Of a stretch of 64,000 bases of DNA, positions 1-7,679 are shown one piece after another (position 1 is the first letter of the stretch; every line of letters begins with the position of its first letter). The stretch comes from Fluviicola sp. (GTDB lineage: Bacteria > Bacteroidota > Bacteroidia > Flavobacteriales_D > Crocinitomicaceae), in assembly GCF_029266855.1 (NCBI RefSeq), contig NZ_JAQSWB010000001.1, forward strand, positions 62,001 through 126,000, written 5' to 3'. Made by a program: the position numbers and the translations under genes. Below the pieces are notes generated by a model. The model saw only the letters and a list, made by a program, of their open reading frames with translations. It searched no databases and was not told the origin of the DNA.

Positions 1-1
1 T

Positions 2-142
2 AACTCTGGTGAGACCCAGGTACAAAACTCTAACGGGAAATTAACTTTTTCCGGAGGCGATAGTTGTAAAATGACACAAAAGTGTTTTGATAACTTATCG
101 AAAAAAATCAAAGAAATACGTACTAAAATTATAACTGCTTAA
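2..142 (+). CDS. 3' end of an unidentified protein (truncated by window edge)
   Basis: An open frame runs from the left edge to a TAA at 140-142 and gives 46 residues. They are polar then basic, with two cysteines (SCKMTQKC) and a lysine-rich end (SKKIKEIRTK). The frame is open from base 2 and stops 10 bases before the next start, so it is probably the tail of a gene starting outside the window. Too little is visible to name a family. A micro-ORF starting at the internal ATG at 71 cannot be excluded. Confidence 0.5.
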   Translation, partial: NSGETQVQNSNGKLTFSGGDSCKMTQKCFDNLSKKIKEIRTKIITA

Positions 143-152
143 CTTTTTCGAT

Positions 153-638
153 ATGAAATTTATTTTAACGTTAGCCCTACTATTTGGTTTTGTGTTTGCT
201 CCGATTGCTATCGGGATTTCTCAATGTCCGCCTGCCGAGGCATTCATGAAAAAGAAAAAGACCAAAGATGCATATAGCTTAAACTCTCAATCGCGCTCGG
301 GATCAATTGCTGCAGACGAATCATATGAAATGTCATTCATTGCACATCAGGGACTTGATTATCGCTTAACAACGGTTTTGGGTGAAGGAAGTGCCGGAAC
401 ATTGAATTATGAGATCTACGAAATGGTTGTAGAGAAAAAAGCAGAAGGAGAAAAAGAAACTTTTAAAAGAACAAAAAAAGTGCTGGCTTCTTCCGGAAAT
501 GCTGAAGTTTTAGAATTTACATCAGATAAATCACGTAAAATTTTCATTAATGTTTCCATTACAGGTGGAGATAAAAAGAAATTGGCATGTGTTGGTGTTT
601 TGATCGAAACCAAACGTTCTGAGAAAACAGGATTTTAA
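153..638 (+). CDS. Hypothetical secreted protein
   Basis: 161 residues with a clear N-terminal hydrophobic signal segment (residues 2-23) followed by a cysteine-containing stretch (SQCPPAEAF) and a mature region rich in Lys and Glu. The mature part looks mainly beta-stranded (alternating YRLTTVLG and FINVSITGG segments). No catalytic motif is seen and I do not recognise the family. Export to the periplasm or cell surface is inferred from the signal peptide. The start is the ATG right after the preceding stop codon. A 28-bp perfect palindrome follows the gene. Confidence 0.7.
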   Translation: MKFILTLALLFGFVFAPIAIGISQCPPAEAFMKKKKTKDAYSLNSQSRSGSIAADESYEMSFIAHQGLDYRLTTVLGEGSAGTLNYEIYEMVVEKKAEGEKETFKRTKKVLASSGNAEVLEFTSDKSRKIFINVSITGGDKKKLACVGVLIETKRSEKTGF

Positions 639-666
639 TCCGTTTGAATCATATTGAAAATTAATA

Positions 667-694
667 GTAGGGCCGCGATTAATCGCGGCCCTAC
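667..694. repeat. 28-bp perfect palindrome
   Basis: The left arm gtagggccgcgatt is followed directly by its exact reverse complement. It is GC-rich in an AT-rich gap. A closely related 28-bp palindrome lies at 12898-12925, sharing the gtRggg.cgcgat pattern. It may be a REP-like dispersed element. No T-tract follows, so it is not a classical terminator. Confidence 0.85.
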
Positions 695-736
695 ATGTTT
701 TAATCATAATTTGCAATCTCCCATTCGGAATTCGGA

Positions 737-775
737 ATTCGTATCCCGATAATTATCGGGACGCAATTCGTAATT
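737..775. repeat. 39-bp dispersed element with 18-bp palindromic core, copy 1
   Basis: The core tcccgataattatcggga (744-761) is a perfect palindrome, flanked by attcgta on the left and cgcaattcgtaatt on the right. The same arrangement, with a few substitutions, recurs at 45795-45833. Both copies lie just upstream of a gene (783 here, 45856 there). Confidence 0.85.
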
Positions 776-782
776 TTACATC

Positions 783-1790
783 ATGTATCAATCCTCACAA
801 AAAATTAAAGAGTTTGTCGAACAAGCCAGGTCAATTGTAATTACTTCGCATAAATCACCCGACGGAGATTCGATAGGAAGTTCACTCGCCTTATTTCACA
901 TCCTGAAGAAATGGGAAAAAAAAGTACAGGTCGTTCATCCTGATCCGGCGCCTACTTTCTTACATTGGGTTAGCGGTCAGGAACAAATCATTGATTTTGA
1001 GACGAAGCGGGAACATGCTGTTGCTGCAATTCAATCTGCCGATCTGATCTTTTGCCTTGATTATAACCATCCATCGCGGGTTGGTGATCATATGCAGGCA
1101 CTGCTGGTGGAATCATCGGCCAACAAGGTGATGATTGATCATCATTTGCATCCCGCAGATTTTTGTCAGGCTGTGATTTCTGAAACAACCGCTTGTTCAA
1201 CTTGTGAGTTGTTGTATACCTGGATCAAAGATATCGACCGGCTGGATGATCTGGATGAGACTTCCGGGGCGTGTATTTATTTGGGAATTATGACAGATAC
1301 AGGTTCTTTTCGTTTTCCTTCCGTAAGTTCAGCTACCCACGAAATTCTCGCAGATCTGATCGGGAGAGGAGTGAAACACTACCTGATCCATGAAGCCGTT
1401 TATGATACCAATACTGTCGACAGGATCAAACTGAGAGGTTACGCCTTATCTGAAAAACTGGTTTGTTTGAACGATATCCCGATTGCATATGTTTCTCTTT
1501 CGGAAAAGGAATTGGAGAAATACAATTATCAAAAAGGAGATACGGAAGGTTTGGTAAACCAGATTCTTGGTATTCAGGGTATTAAAATGGCAGTTTTGTT
1601 CGTCGAAAAGGAGGGGAAAGTCAAGATTTCTTTCAGATCAAAAGGTGATTATTTTGTCAATGAACTGGCAAATGCGCATTTCGATGGTGGCGGACATGCT
1701 TATGCCTCCGGTGGAATTTCTGCTGAAAGCTTGGATAAAACTGTGGAAAAATTTGTAACATTTGTAAAAGATTTCATTCCTAAAGCATGA
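783..1790 (+). CDS. nrnA: Bifunctional oligoribonuclease / pAp phosphatase, DHH-DHHA1 family (NrnA-like)
   Basis: The family degrades short oligoribonucleotides to mononucleotides and dephosphorylates 3'-phosphoadenosine 5'-phosphate in the cytoplasm. The N-terminal DHH domain shows SHKSPDGDS (residues 22-30) and the signature DHH at 119-121. The C-terminal DHHA1 domain carries GGGHAYASGG (302-311), the substrate-binding loop. The length of 335 aa is normal for NrnA. The stop overlaps the next start (ATGA at 1787-1790), so translation is probably coupled to the FKBP gene downstream, an order seen beside gldI in other flavobacteria. A -7-like box (TAATTTTA, 771-778) lies only four bases before the ATG. 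Confidence 0.9.
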   Translation: MYQSSQKIKEFVEQARSIVITSHKSPDGDSIGSSLALFHILKKWEKKVQVVHPDPAPTFLHWVSGQEQIIDFETKREHAVAAIQSADLIFCLDYNHPSRVGDHMQALLVESSANKVMIDHHLHPADFCQAVISETTACSTCELLYTWIKDIDRLDDLDETSGACIYLGIMTDTGSFRFPSVSSATHEILADLIGRGVKHYLIHEAVYDTNTVDRIKLRGYALSEKLVCLNDIPIAYVSLSEKELEKYNYQKGDTEGLVNQILGIQGIKMAVLFVEKEGKVKISFRSKGDYFVNELANAHFDGGGHAYASGGISAESLDKTVEKFVTFVKDFIPKA

Positions 1791-2299
1791 TGAAAAAAGA
1801 GTTTGTTTTCTGTTTGTTGCTTTTGTGTTCTTGTGCAGAAGAGGAGAAACAACCGGAGCCTGTTCAGTGGGACATGGAAAAATCCACTGAAATGAACAAA
1901 GAACTAGCCATAGAAGAGAGTATTAATATCGATCTTTACTTTGCTCAGCATGAAAACTGGGAGGTAAAGGAAACGGGATCGGGCTTGCGTTACGTTATCT
2001 TAAAAAAGACTGAAGGTGCTTTTCCCAAAGCTGGAATGGATGCCAAAACGCAGTATAAGATAAGTTTACTGGACGGAACTGAAGTCTACAAAACAGCTTC
2101 GGATGAGGTAGATATCTTCCGGATCGATAAAAGTGATATGGAATCAGGAATTCACGAAGGAATAAAATTGATGCGTGTAGGGGAAAAGGCTAAACTGGTT
2201 TTTCCGAGTCATCTTGCACACGGCTTGGTAGGTGATCTGCAAAAAATCCCGCCGCTTTCACCCTTGGTCGTTGATATTGAATTAATTGGAATAGAATGA
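1787..2299 (+). CDS. gldI: FKBP-type peptidyl-prolyl isomerase lipoprotein, GldI-like
   Basis: 170 residues with a lipoprotein signal (LLLLCSC, lipidated Cys about 14-16) and an FKBP-like domain over roughly residues 60-170, including GIHEGIKLMRVGEKAKLVFPS and a PLVVDIELIGIE end. GldI of Flavobacterium johnsoniae is an FKBP-type lipoprotein needed for gliding and T9SS function. The short acidic N-terminal linker and the position directly after nrnA support the GldI assignment. It overlaps both neighbours by four bases (1787-1790 and 2296-2299), making a tight three-gene unit. A general periplasmic isomerase rather than GldI itself remains possible. Confidence 0.65.
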   Translation: MMKKEFVFCLLLLCSCAEEEKQPEPVQWDMEKSTEMNKELAIEESINIDLYFAQHENWEVKETGSGLRYVILKKTEGAFPKAGMDAKTQYKISLLDGTEVYKTASDEVDIFRIDKSDMESGIHEGIKLMRVGEKAKLVFPSHLAHGLVGDLQKIPPLSPLVVDIELIGIE

Positions 2300-3165
2300 A
2301 AAAATTGAAATACATAACTGTCGGTCTTTTAATCTCTGCCTGCACAACAGGTGTTGAAAAAACGGAAGATAAAGCTGCTCCCAATACACGTGATTCCGGA
2401 AATGAATTATCGGAAGCTGAGCAATTGATTGAACCGCAAAAACAGGTAGTCGACAAAAAAAGCTTTCCAAACGGAATCCGGATTCAGTGGTTTGAAAAAA
2501 CAGATGGGGAGCCAATCCAGGAAGGATCCGTTTATGAGATCAATTTCAAAACAAAGCTTCAAAATGGGGAAGTGGTAGACGGAAATTATAAACTGCAAAG
2601 GGATATGCTGCCCTTTTTGGTTGGATACGGAATGCAGACCCCCGGATTTGATTTGGCAATAAAGGAATTGAGAGTCGGTGATTTCGTGGAAATTTTTATC
2701 CCGGGTAAACTGGCAAGAGGAGAAAAAGGAATCCCTGGAATAATTCCTCCCAACGCTCCGAATATTGTAATGCTCCGTATAGGACAAGAAATTAAACCTA
2801 CAAAAGTAGTGGATGGTGTAAAGGTTTGGAAACTCGAAGAAAGTCCTGATATGCCTGATGCCAAAGTGAGTGAGAATTCAAACCTGGCGATCCATTATTT
2901 TGTCGGAACAAAATCAAATCCGAGATACGATAATTCGTACCAGAGAAACACACCCTTCGCTTTTGGAATGAAAGACCCGTCTTTGATCCCGGGATTAAGA
3001 AAGGCAATGTTAAATTCAAAGATGTATGATAAATTGTACATTCTGGTTCCTCCAAAAGAAGCGTATGGCTCAAGAGGTTATGTGGATCTGGTGAAGCCGA
3101 ATGAAGACTTGTTTTACGATGTGATCATCATGGATGTAGACGGAAAATCAGTCCAACAGAAATGA
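2296..3165 (+). CDS. Tandem-FKBP peptidyl-prolyl isomerase lipoprotein
   Basis: 289 residues. A lipoprotein signal with Cys16 (GLLISAC) is followed by two FKBP-like modules. The first spans about residues 58-158 (GFDLAIKELRVGDFVEIFIPG, then GIIPPNAPNIVMLRI). The second spans about 165-285 (PGLRKAMLNSKMYDKLYILVP, then LFYDVIIMDVDG). It is predicted to act at the periplasmic face of a membrane as a prolyl isomerase or chaperone. Start overlaps the gldI-like stop (ATGA), so the two are probably co-translated. A partner role with GldI in folding T9SS or gliding proteins is inference from context. Confidence 0.8.
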   Translation: MKKLKYITVGLLISACTTGVEKTEDKAAPNTRDSGNELSEAEQLIEPQKQVVDKKSFPNGIRIQWFEKTDGEPIQEGSVYEINFKTKLQNGEVVDGNYKLQRDMLPFLVGYGMQTPGFDLAIKELRVGDFVEIFIPGKLARGEKGIPGIIPPNAPNIVMLRIGQEIKPTKVVDGVKVWKLEESPDMPDAKVSENSNLAIHYFVGTKSNPRYDNSYQRNTPFAFGMKDPSLIPGLRKAMLNSKMYDKLYILVPPKEAYGSRGYVDLVKPNEDLFYDVIIMDVDGKSVQQK

Positions 3166-3167
3166 TG

Positions 3168-3238
3168 AGTTCAAAATTAAAAATGCAAAAGACGGATCCG
3201 AAAATCTTTTGAATTTTGCCTTTTGAATTTTGAATTTC
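3168..3238. repeat. AT-rich imperfect inverted repeat, copy 1
   Basis: The left arm reads ttcaaaattaaaaatgcaaaag and the right part contains cttttgaattttg and ttttgaattttgaatt, so it can fold into a long imperfect hairpin. The element at 10221-10298 matches its reverse complement in layout and wording. It follows the tandem-FKBP gene and may also help end transcription, though there is no clean GC stem plus T-tract. Confidence 0.55.
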
Positions 3239-3305
3239 CAAAGTTATAAACTTGTAAATGTTGGAATTAACGTTTTTTCGCAAGTAAAATTTGGCTTTTT
3301 TTTCT

Positions 3306-3313
3306 TAGTTTTG
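3306..3313 (+). promoter_or_regulatory. -7 promoter element (TAGTTTTG) for the M23 peptidase gene
   Basis: Exact match to the Bacteroidota -7 consensus TAnnTTTG, 31 bases before the ATG at 3345. No well-spaced -33 TTG was found. Confidence 0.5.
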
Positions 3314-3344
3314 CCCCACCCAGAAAATACCAAAGGCTTTAATT

Positions 3345-4298
3345 ATGAACAAATTTCTTTATTTCCTACTTCTATTTGTTTCATTTTCGGGATTGGCTCA
3401 AACTCCGATCGATACAGTTAACACTGAGAAAGGCACGATGGTTCTTTACTCCAATCGAACATGGAAATTCTTGTTGGATGAAGAGTTTGATGGCATCATG
3501 AACGAAGCGCTTTTTAATATTATCCAGGCAGATACGAACTTGAACCTGGTTCAGACATGGAATAATGATATTTGCTTTTCTTCCGAAAGAACCAATGATT
3601 TATCCCGGATGAATGACACCCTTTGGTTGTGTTTGGTAGATGATATACATAAGGACTTTGTTTCTCCTGTTCCGGGAATAGTAACATCCCGTTACGGATA
3701 CAGAAAAGGAAGATATCACAATGGGATTGATTTGAACCTTCGAACAGGTGATACTGTAAAAGCGGCCTTTTCAGGACGTGTAAGATACGCAAAATGGAAT
3801 GACGGTGGTTTTGGTAATTTGGTGATTATTCGTCATCACAATGGATTGGAAACGTTTTACGCGCATCTTTCCAGACATTTGGTTGCCCCGGATCAGGAAG
3901 TGAAAGCCGGTGAACCGATCGGATTAGGAGGGAACACAGGACGATCATTCGGAGCCCATCTGCATTTTGAAGTGCGCTTCTACGATGCTCCTTTGAATCC
4001 GGAAGAAGTAATTGATTTTGCGAAGAAAGAATTAAAGGATGAAAATTTACTGGTTCAAAAGAAACTCTTCAGACCGGGTGCCAAACCAAGCGATGAAGAA
4101 ATTTCCGGAGAATCCATTGCAGCTGTTCAGGCTAGAACAGAAGCTGTAAGCGCCAGAAAATACTATAAGATCCGAACAGGCGATACGCTTTCGCAAATTG
4201 CTTCCAAAAGCAATACTACTGTTTCAAGGCTGTGCAAGCTTAACGGTATCAGACCTACGACGCTTTTGCAGGTTGGTCGACAACTACGCGTGAGATAA
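3345..4298 (+). CDS. Secreted M23 family metallopeptidase with C-terminal LysM domain
   Basis: 317 residues with a signal peptide ending near residue 19 (SGLAQ). The M23 (lysostaphin-like) domain holds the zinc ligands in HNGIDL (H125, D129) and HLHFE (H205, H207), followed by a LysM peptidoglycan-binding module at about residues 270-317 (YYKIRTGDTLSQIASKS to VGRQLRVR). The family cuts peptide cross-links in peptidoglycan or acts as an amidase activator. All metal ligands are present, so activity is expected. Located in the periplasm, probably on the cell wall. It stands alone with its own promoter-like element. Confidence 0.9.
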   Translation: MNKFLYFLLLFVSFSGLAQTPIDTVNTEKGTMVLYSNRTWKFLLDEEFDGIMNEALFNIIQADTNLNLVQTWNNDICFSSERTNDLSRMNDTLWLCLVDDIHKDFVSPVPGIVTSRYGYRKGRYHNGIDLNLRTGDTVKAAFSGRVRYAKWNDGGFGNLVIIRHHNGLETFYAHLSRHLVAPDQEVKAGEPIGLGGNTGRSFGAHLHFEVRFYDAPLNPEEVIDFAKKELKDENLLVQKKLFRPGAKPSDEEISGESIAAVQARTEAVSARKYYKIRTGDTLSQIASKSNTTVSRLCKLNGIRPTTLLQVGRQLRVR

Positions 4299-4383
4299 AG
4301 ATGAACAGCCTAAAATCTTCGTTTAACTAATCTTTACTGTTAAAAAATTTGGTTGCTAAAAGCGATTTCCCTAAATTGCTGAT

Positions 4384-5199
4384 ATGTCATGCAACTATAG
4401 AATCATTTTAGTAATGGATGGAGGCTCAGACGCCTTACTTGTCCCGATTGTCGGGTTAAGTGCTCTGTCGCGCCGTATTCATGCAGTTGATATTGACAGA
4501 TCTCTTTATAACTGGATCGACTTATTGGTCGCTTCAGGTGATAGTGTTTTATTGGCAAGCCTATTGGCAAAACAGGAAATTTCCCTAATCGAAGAATTGG
4601 GATCCCTTGAGAAATTACTTCGGTACCAAAATAATGGCTACAGCAAAGAGATGGTTTCGCGTTTGTTTGATGAAGAGGATACGTTATTTGCATTGAGAAA
4701 GCATTTTTTGTTCATGACCTATGATGTCGATTCGGATGAGTTATTTCATTTTTCAGATAGCCGGCCCACCCAACAGTCTATAAAATTGGATTCTGTGTTG
4801 AAAGCCTGTATGGGGAACCCGAATGAGCAGCAGTTCATCAAATTGGGGTACAGAAGATTAATGAATGCAAGTCAGTTCGCTCCAAACCCCATTTTGCAGG
4901 CAATGCATTACGCAGATTGTTTGTATCAGGATGATTCGGTTGTTATTGTAAGCATTGGTTCCGGTAAACACAAGGATGCCGATTTGGAGCAACAGTTTTC
5001 AGAACAGGCCCAGTTACAATTTGAAGAAGAATTGCGTAAGCACAAAAAGTGGCATTATTTCAGATTTGATCCCGAATTTGAACGGGACGATTCCATGGAG
5101 ACTAAAATTGAAAAGACCCGCAATTACTTTGAAGATGAGGCTCCGAATATGGACCGTCTGCTGCGCCTGATGGAAATTAAATCCGGAAAATTGGTCTGA
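4384..5199 (+). CDS. Degenerate patatin-like protein, catalytic residues lost
   Basis: 271 residues, no signal peptide. The N-terminus ILVMDGGSDALLVPIVGLSAL (residues 8-28) resembles the patatin oxyanion-loop start. DLLVASGDSVLLASLLA (46-62) aligns with the patatin nucleophile elbow DLIAGTSTGG, but the G-x-S-x-G is replaced and Gly52 sits where the catalytic Ser belongs. Near residue 160 NASQFAPNPILQAM aligns with the DGG.aNNPal region without the catalytic DG, followed by the typical VVIVSIGSGK and YFRFDPEF strands. It therefore looks like a patatin fold without lipase activity. Its role is unknown. The alignment is by eye. Confidence 0.6.
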   Translation: MSCNYRIILVMDGGSDALLVPIVGLSALSRRIHAVDIDRSLYNWIDLLVASGDSVLLASLLAKQEISLIEELGSLEKLLRYQNNGYSKEMVSRLFDEEDTLFALRKHFLFMTYDVDSDELFHFSDSRPTQQSIKLDSVLKACMGNPNEQQFIKLGYRRLMNASQFAPNPILQAMHYADCLYQDDSVVIVSIGSGKHKDADLEQQFSEQAQLQFEEELRKHKKWHYFRFDPEFERDDSMETKIEKTRNYFEDEAPNMDRLLRLMEIKSGKLV

Positions 5200-5294
5200 A
5201 GTTTTTCGTTTCTTTCCTTGCAGACTTCGGATCACTATTGTCTGATTACTACTCACTGATTTGTTAAGATTTCAGAAACAATATTTCCCGAAAG

Positions 5295-5324
5295 TTTGCC
5301 GTTATGCTATTTCTCCTATTTTTG
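5295..5324 (+). promoter_or_regulatory. Promoter of the bamD-recN operon (TTTG-N18-TATTTTTG)
   Basis: TTTG at 5295-5298, an 18-base spacer and TATTTTTG at 5317-5324 fit the Bacteroidota -33/-7 pattern. The -7 box ends five bases before the chosen bamD ATG (5330), which would put the transcript start at or next to the start codon. Confidence 0.6.
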
Positions 5325-5329
5325 TCGTC

Positions 5330-6124
5330 ATGAAATGGATTTTCTTAATTCTCACTATAATAACGCTTGGTAGCTGTAATTCATACAACCGCATTTTAAA
5401 ATCGGATGACTATGAAGCGAAATTTAATGAAGCTAACCGCTTATATGACACGGAAAAATATGAGAGAAGTGTAGCTTTGTACGAACAGGTTTATCAAAGA
5501 AGTCCGAGATCTCCGCAGGGAGAAGTTGCTTTTTACAGGTTGGGAAAAGCATGTTATGCTGTAGAAGATTGGTACCTGGCGAGTTATTACCTGGCGGCAT
5601 TCCAAACGAAGTTTCCTTATTCCCCGAAAGTGGAAGAAACAATGTTCCTGGCTGCAGTATGTGCAGTTAAAAACAGTCCTGAAGTATCGCTTGATCAACA
5701 CGAAACGGAAGTTGCATTGAACGAATTACAAAATTTCGTGACCCGCTTTCCAAATTCAGAATTGCTCGACACATGTAATATGATCATGGATCAGCTGCGT
5801 TTCAAATTGGAAACAAAGGATATGATGACCGCAAGACTCTACGCTAAAACGGAAAATTATCGTGCAGCAGTAGTTAGTGCCGAACAGTTTTTGGACAATT
5901 ATCCGAGATCGAAATACAGGGAGGAGGCATGGGCAATTTTAATCCGGAATTCTTACCATTTGGCAAGCAATAGTGTTGATGCGAAAATCGAGGAGCGAAT
6001 TGAGAAAACAAATGAGCGATTTAACATTTTTCTTGTAGAATTCCCAAATTCAGACTATCTTCGCGAATTCGAAGGGTATATTGAAAAATTGAAAAAAGTC
6101 AACGTTCCCGTATCTAACAAGTAA
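5330..6124 (+). CDS. bamD: Outer membrane assembly lipoprotein BamD
   Basis: 264 residues from the ATG at 5330. That start gives a proper lipoprotein signal (MKWIFLILTIITLGSC, Cys16); the longer frame from 5261 adds an unlikely 23-residue extension overlapping the promoter. The mature protein is a run of TPR-like helical repeats (EANRLYDTEKYERSVALYEQ, then AVEDWYLASYYLAAFQ), matching BamD, the BAM-complex lipoprotein that helps insert beta-barrels in the outer membrane. It heads an apparent operon with rpoZ, coaBC, DUF4835 and recN, the standard order in this phylum. Confidence 0.9.
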   Translation: MKWIFLILTIITLGSCNSYNRILKSDDYEAKFNEANRLYDTEKYERSVALYEQVYQRSPRSPQGEVAFYRLGKACYAVEDWYLASYYLAAFQTKFPYSPKVEETMFLAAVCAVKNSPEVSLDQHETEVALNELQNFVTRFPNSELLDTCNMIMDQLRFKLETKDMMTARLYAKTENYRAAVVSAEQFLDNYPRSKYREEAWAILIRNSYHLASNSVDAKIEERIEKTNERFNIFLVEFPNSDYLREFEGYIEKLKKVNVPVSNK

Positions 6125-6137
6125 ATAAATAGAAGAA

Positions 6138-6455
6138 ATGAGCTTCAAAAACAACAATGCTGAGCGTTCAACAGTTACGCGTGATACAATAGATTTAGAA
6201 CAAACAACAGGTAATATCTATGAATCAATTGTAGTATTGTCTAAAAGAGCAAATCAGATTAGCTCTTCAATGAAAGAAGAATTGACTGCTAAATTGCAGG
6301 AGTTTGCTTCATCAACGGATAATTTGGAGGAGATCTTCGAAAACCGTGAGCAAATTGAAATTTCACGCTTTTACGAAAAACTTCCGAAACCGGTTGCTGT
6401 TGCAATTGAAGAGTTGAAAGAAGGACAAATCTATACTAGAAAAAATCAAGAGTAA
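6138..6455 (+). CDS. rpoZ: DNA-directed RNA polymerase omega subunit (Bacteroidota RpoZ-like)
   Basis: 105 residues with no signal. The segment TGNIYESIVVLSKRANQIS (residues 25-43) matches the omega core in which one helix carries an R-A-x-Q-I pattern. The 13-base gap from bamD and 12-base gap to coaBC, with this gene order, identify the phylum-typical omega. It would stabilise the beta' subunit of RNA polymerase. The C-terminal half is acidic and divergent from proteobacterial omega. Confidence 0.8.
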   Translation: MSFKNNNAERSTVTRDTIDLEQTTGNIYESIVVLSKRANQISSSMKEELTAKLQEFASSTDNLEEIFENREQIEISRFYEKLPKPVAVAIEELKEGQIYTRKNQE

Positions 6456-6467
6456 TCTAAACTCGAT

Positions 6468-7679
6468 ATGTCTTTGGAAGGAAAAAAGATTCTGGTTGGT
6501 GTTACTGGCGGAATCGCAGCGTATAAAATTGCTTCCTTCGTAAGATTATTAAAGAAACAAGGGGCAGAGGTCAGATGTATGATGACTCCTGCCTCTTCTG
6601 ATTTTATAACACCGCTAACACTTTCGACCTTATCGGAATCTCCCGTTGGAATTGAATTTTATAATTCCAAAACAGGGGAGTGGACAAATCATGTGGAATG
6701 GGCTTTGTGGGCAGATGTCATGATTTTCGCACCTGTAACAGCAAATTCATTAGCGAAAATGGCTCATGGTTTCTCCGATAACTTTCTCCTGGCAACTTAT
6801 TTGAGTGCAAAATGTCCCGTTTTTATTGCTCCTGCAATGGATCTGGATATGTATCAGCATCAAACTACAAAAGATAATCTTTTAAAGCTGGAATCCTTTG
6901 GTTATACGATTATTCCTGCCGAAAGCGGTTTCCTCGCCAGTGGTTTGGAAGGACAGGGAAGAATGGCTGAACCTGAAGTTTTAGTACAATACCTTCAGGA
7001 TCATTTTTATGCAGATAATCGTTTTTCGGGTAAACTTTTCTTAATTACTGCAGGACCAACCTATGAAGCAATTGATCCTGTCCGCTTTATTGGGAATCAT
7101 TCCTCCGGAAAAATGGGCTTTGCTTTTGCCGAGGCAATTGCAGCTTTGGGAGGAGAAGTTATCCTTGTAACAGGACCAAGCAACTTGCAGGTAATGCACA
7201 AACAGATTCATTTATTGCGGGTAACTTCAGCGAGGGAGATGTTAAATGCAGTGCAGGAAAATTGGAGTAAAGTTGATGTAGGTATATTTGCTTCTGCCGT
7301 TGCGGATTATCGCCCGGCAGTTGTAGAAAACCAGAAAATCAAAAAGACGGAAGACCAGCTTCAGATTGTGTTGGAGAAGAATCCGGATATTTTATCCTGG
7401 GCATCTTCCAACAGATCAGCTGTTGTTGATCAAAAGGTCGTTGGATTTGCTTTGGAGACCCAAAACGGCATAGAATATGCTAAAGGGAAACTCGAGAAAA
7501 AGAAATTGGACGCAATAGTACTGAATGAAATGGGAGAACCCGGAGTAGGTTTCGGAACAGATACGAATTCAGTTAAATTGCTGTTTAAAAACAATAAAAT
7601 GTGTAGCTTTGAGTTACAATCAAAGAAGGAATTAGCTTTCGCTTTGTTGAATGAATTGATGAATAATCTATATGAATAA
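6468..7679 (+). CDS. coaBC: Bifunctional phosphopantothenoylcysteine decarboxylase / phosphopantothenate-cysteine ligase
   Basis: 403 residues. The N-terminal CoaC flavoprotein half contains VTGGIAAYK (residues 12-20), the catalytic His in NHVEWALWAD, and PAMDLDMY in the usual PAMNxxM position. The C-terminal CoaB half shows ITAGPTYEAIDPVRFIGNHS and ASAVADYRP. Together they convert 4'-phosphopantothenate to 4'-phosphopantetheine on the way to coenzyme A. The usual CoaC active-site Cys motif (ACG) reads ASG here, as I recall from other Bacteroidota. It overlaps the DUF4835 gene by eight bases. Confidence 0.93.
   Translation: MSLEGKKILVGVTGGIAAYKIASFVRLLKKQGAEVRCMMTPASSDFITPLTLSTLSESPVGIEFYNSKTGEWTNHVEWALWADVMIFAPVTANSLAKMAHGFSDNFLLATYLSAKCPVFIAPAMDLDMYQHQTTKDNLLKLESFGYTIIPAESGFLASGLEGQGRMAEPEVLVQYLQDHFYADNRFSGKLFLITAGPTYEAIDPVRFIGNHSSGKMGFAFAEAIAALGGEVILVTGPSNLQVMHKQIHLLRVTSAREMLNAVQENWSKVDVGIFASAVADYRPAVVENQKIKKTEDQLQIVLEKNPDILSWASSNRSAVVDQKVVGFALETQNGIEYAKGKLEKKKLDAIVLNEMGEPGVGFGTDTNSVKLLFKNNKMCSFELQSKKELAFALLNELMNNLYE

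Noticed and set aside
2407-2787. Antisense 126-residue frame inside the tandem-FKBP gene
   Set aside because: Shadow frame opposite a well-supported gene with two recognisable domains.
5261-5329. Longer BamD start at 5261
   Set aside because: It would cross the promoter motifs and put 23 residues before a good lipoprotein signal.
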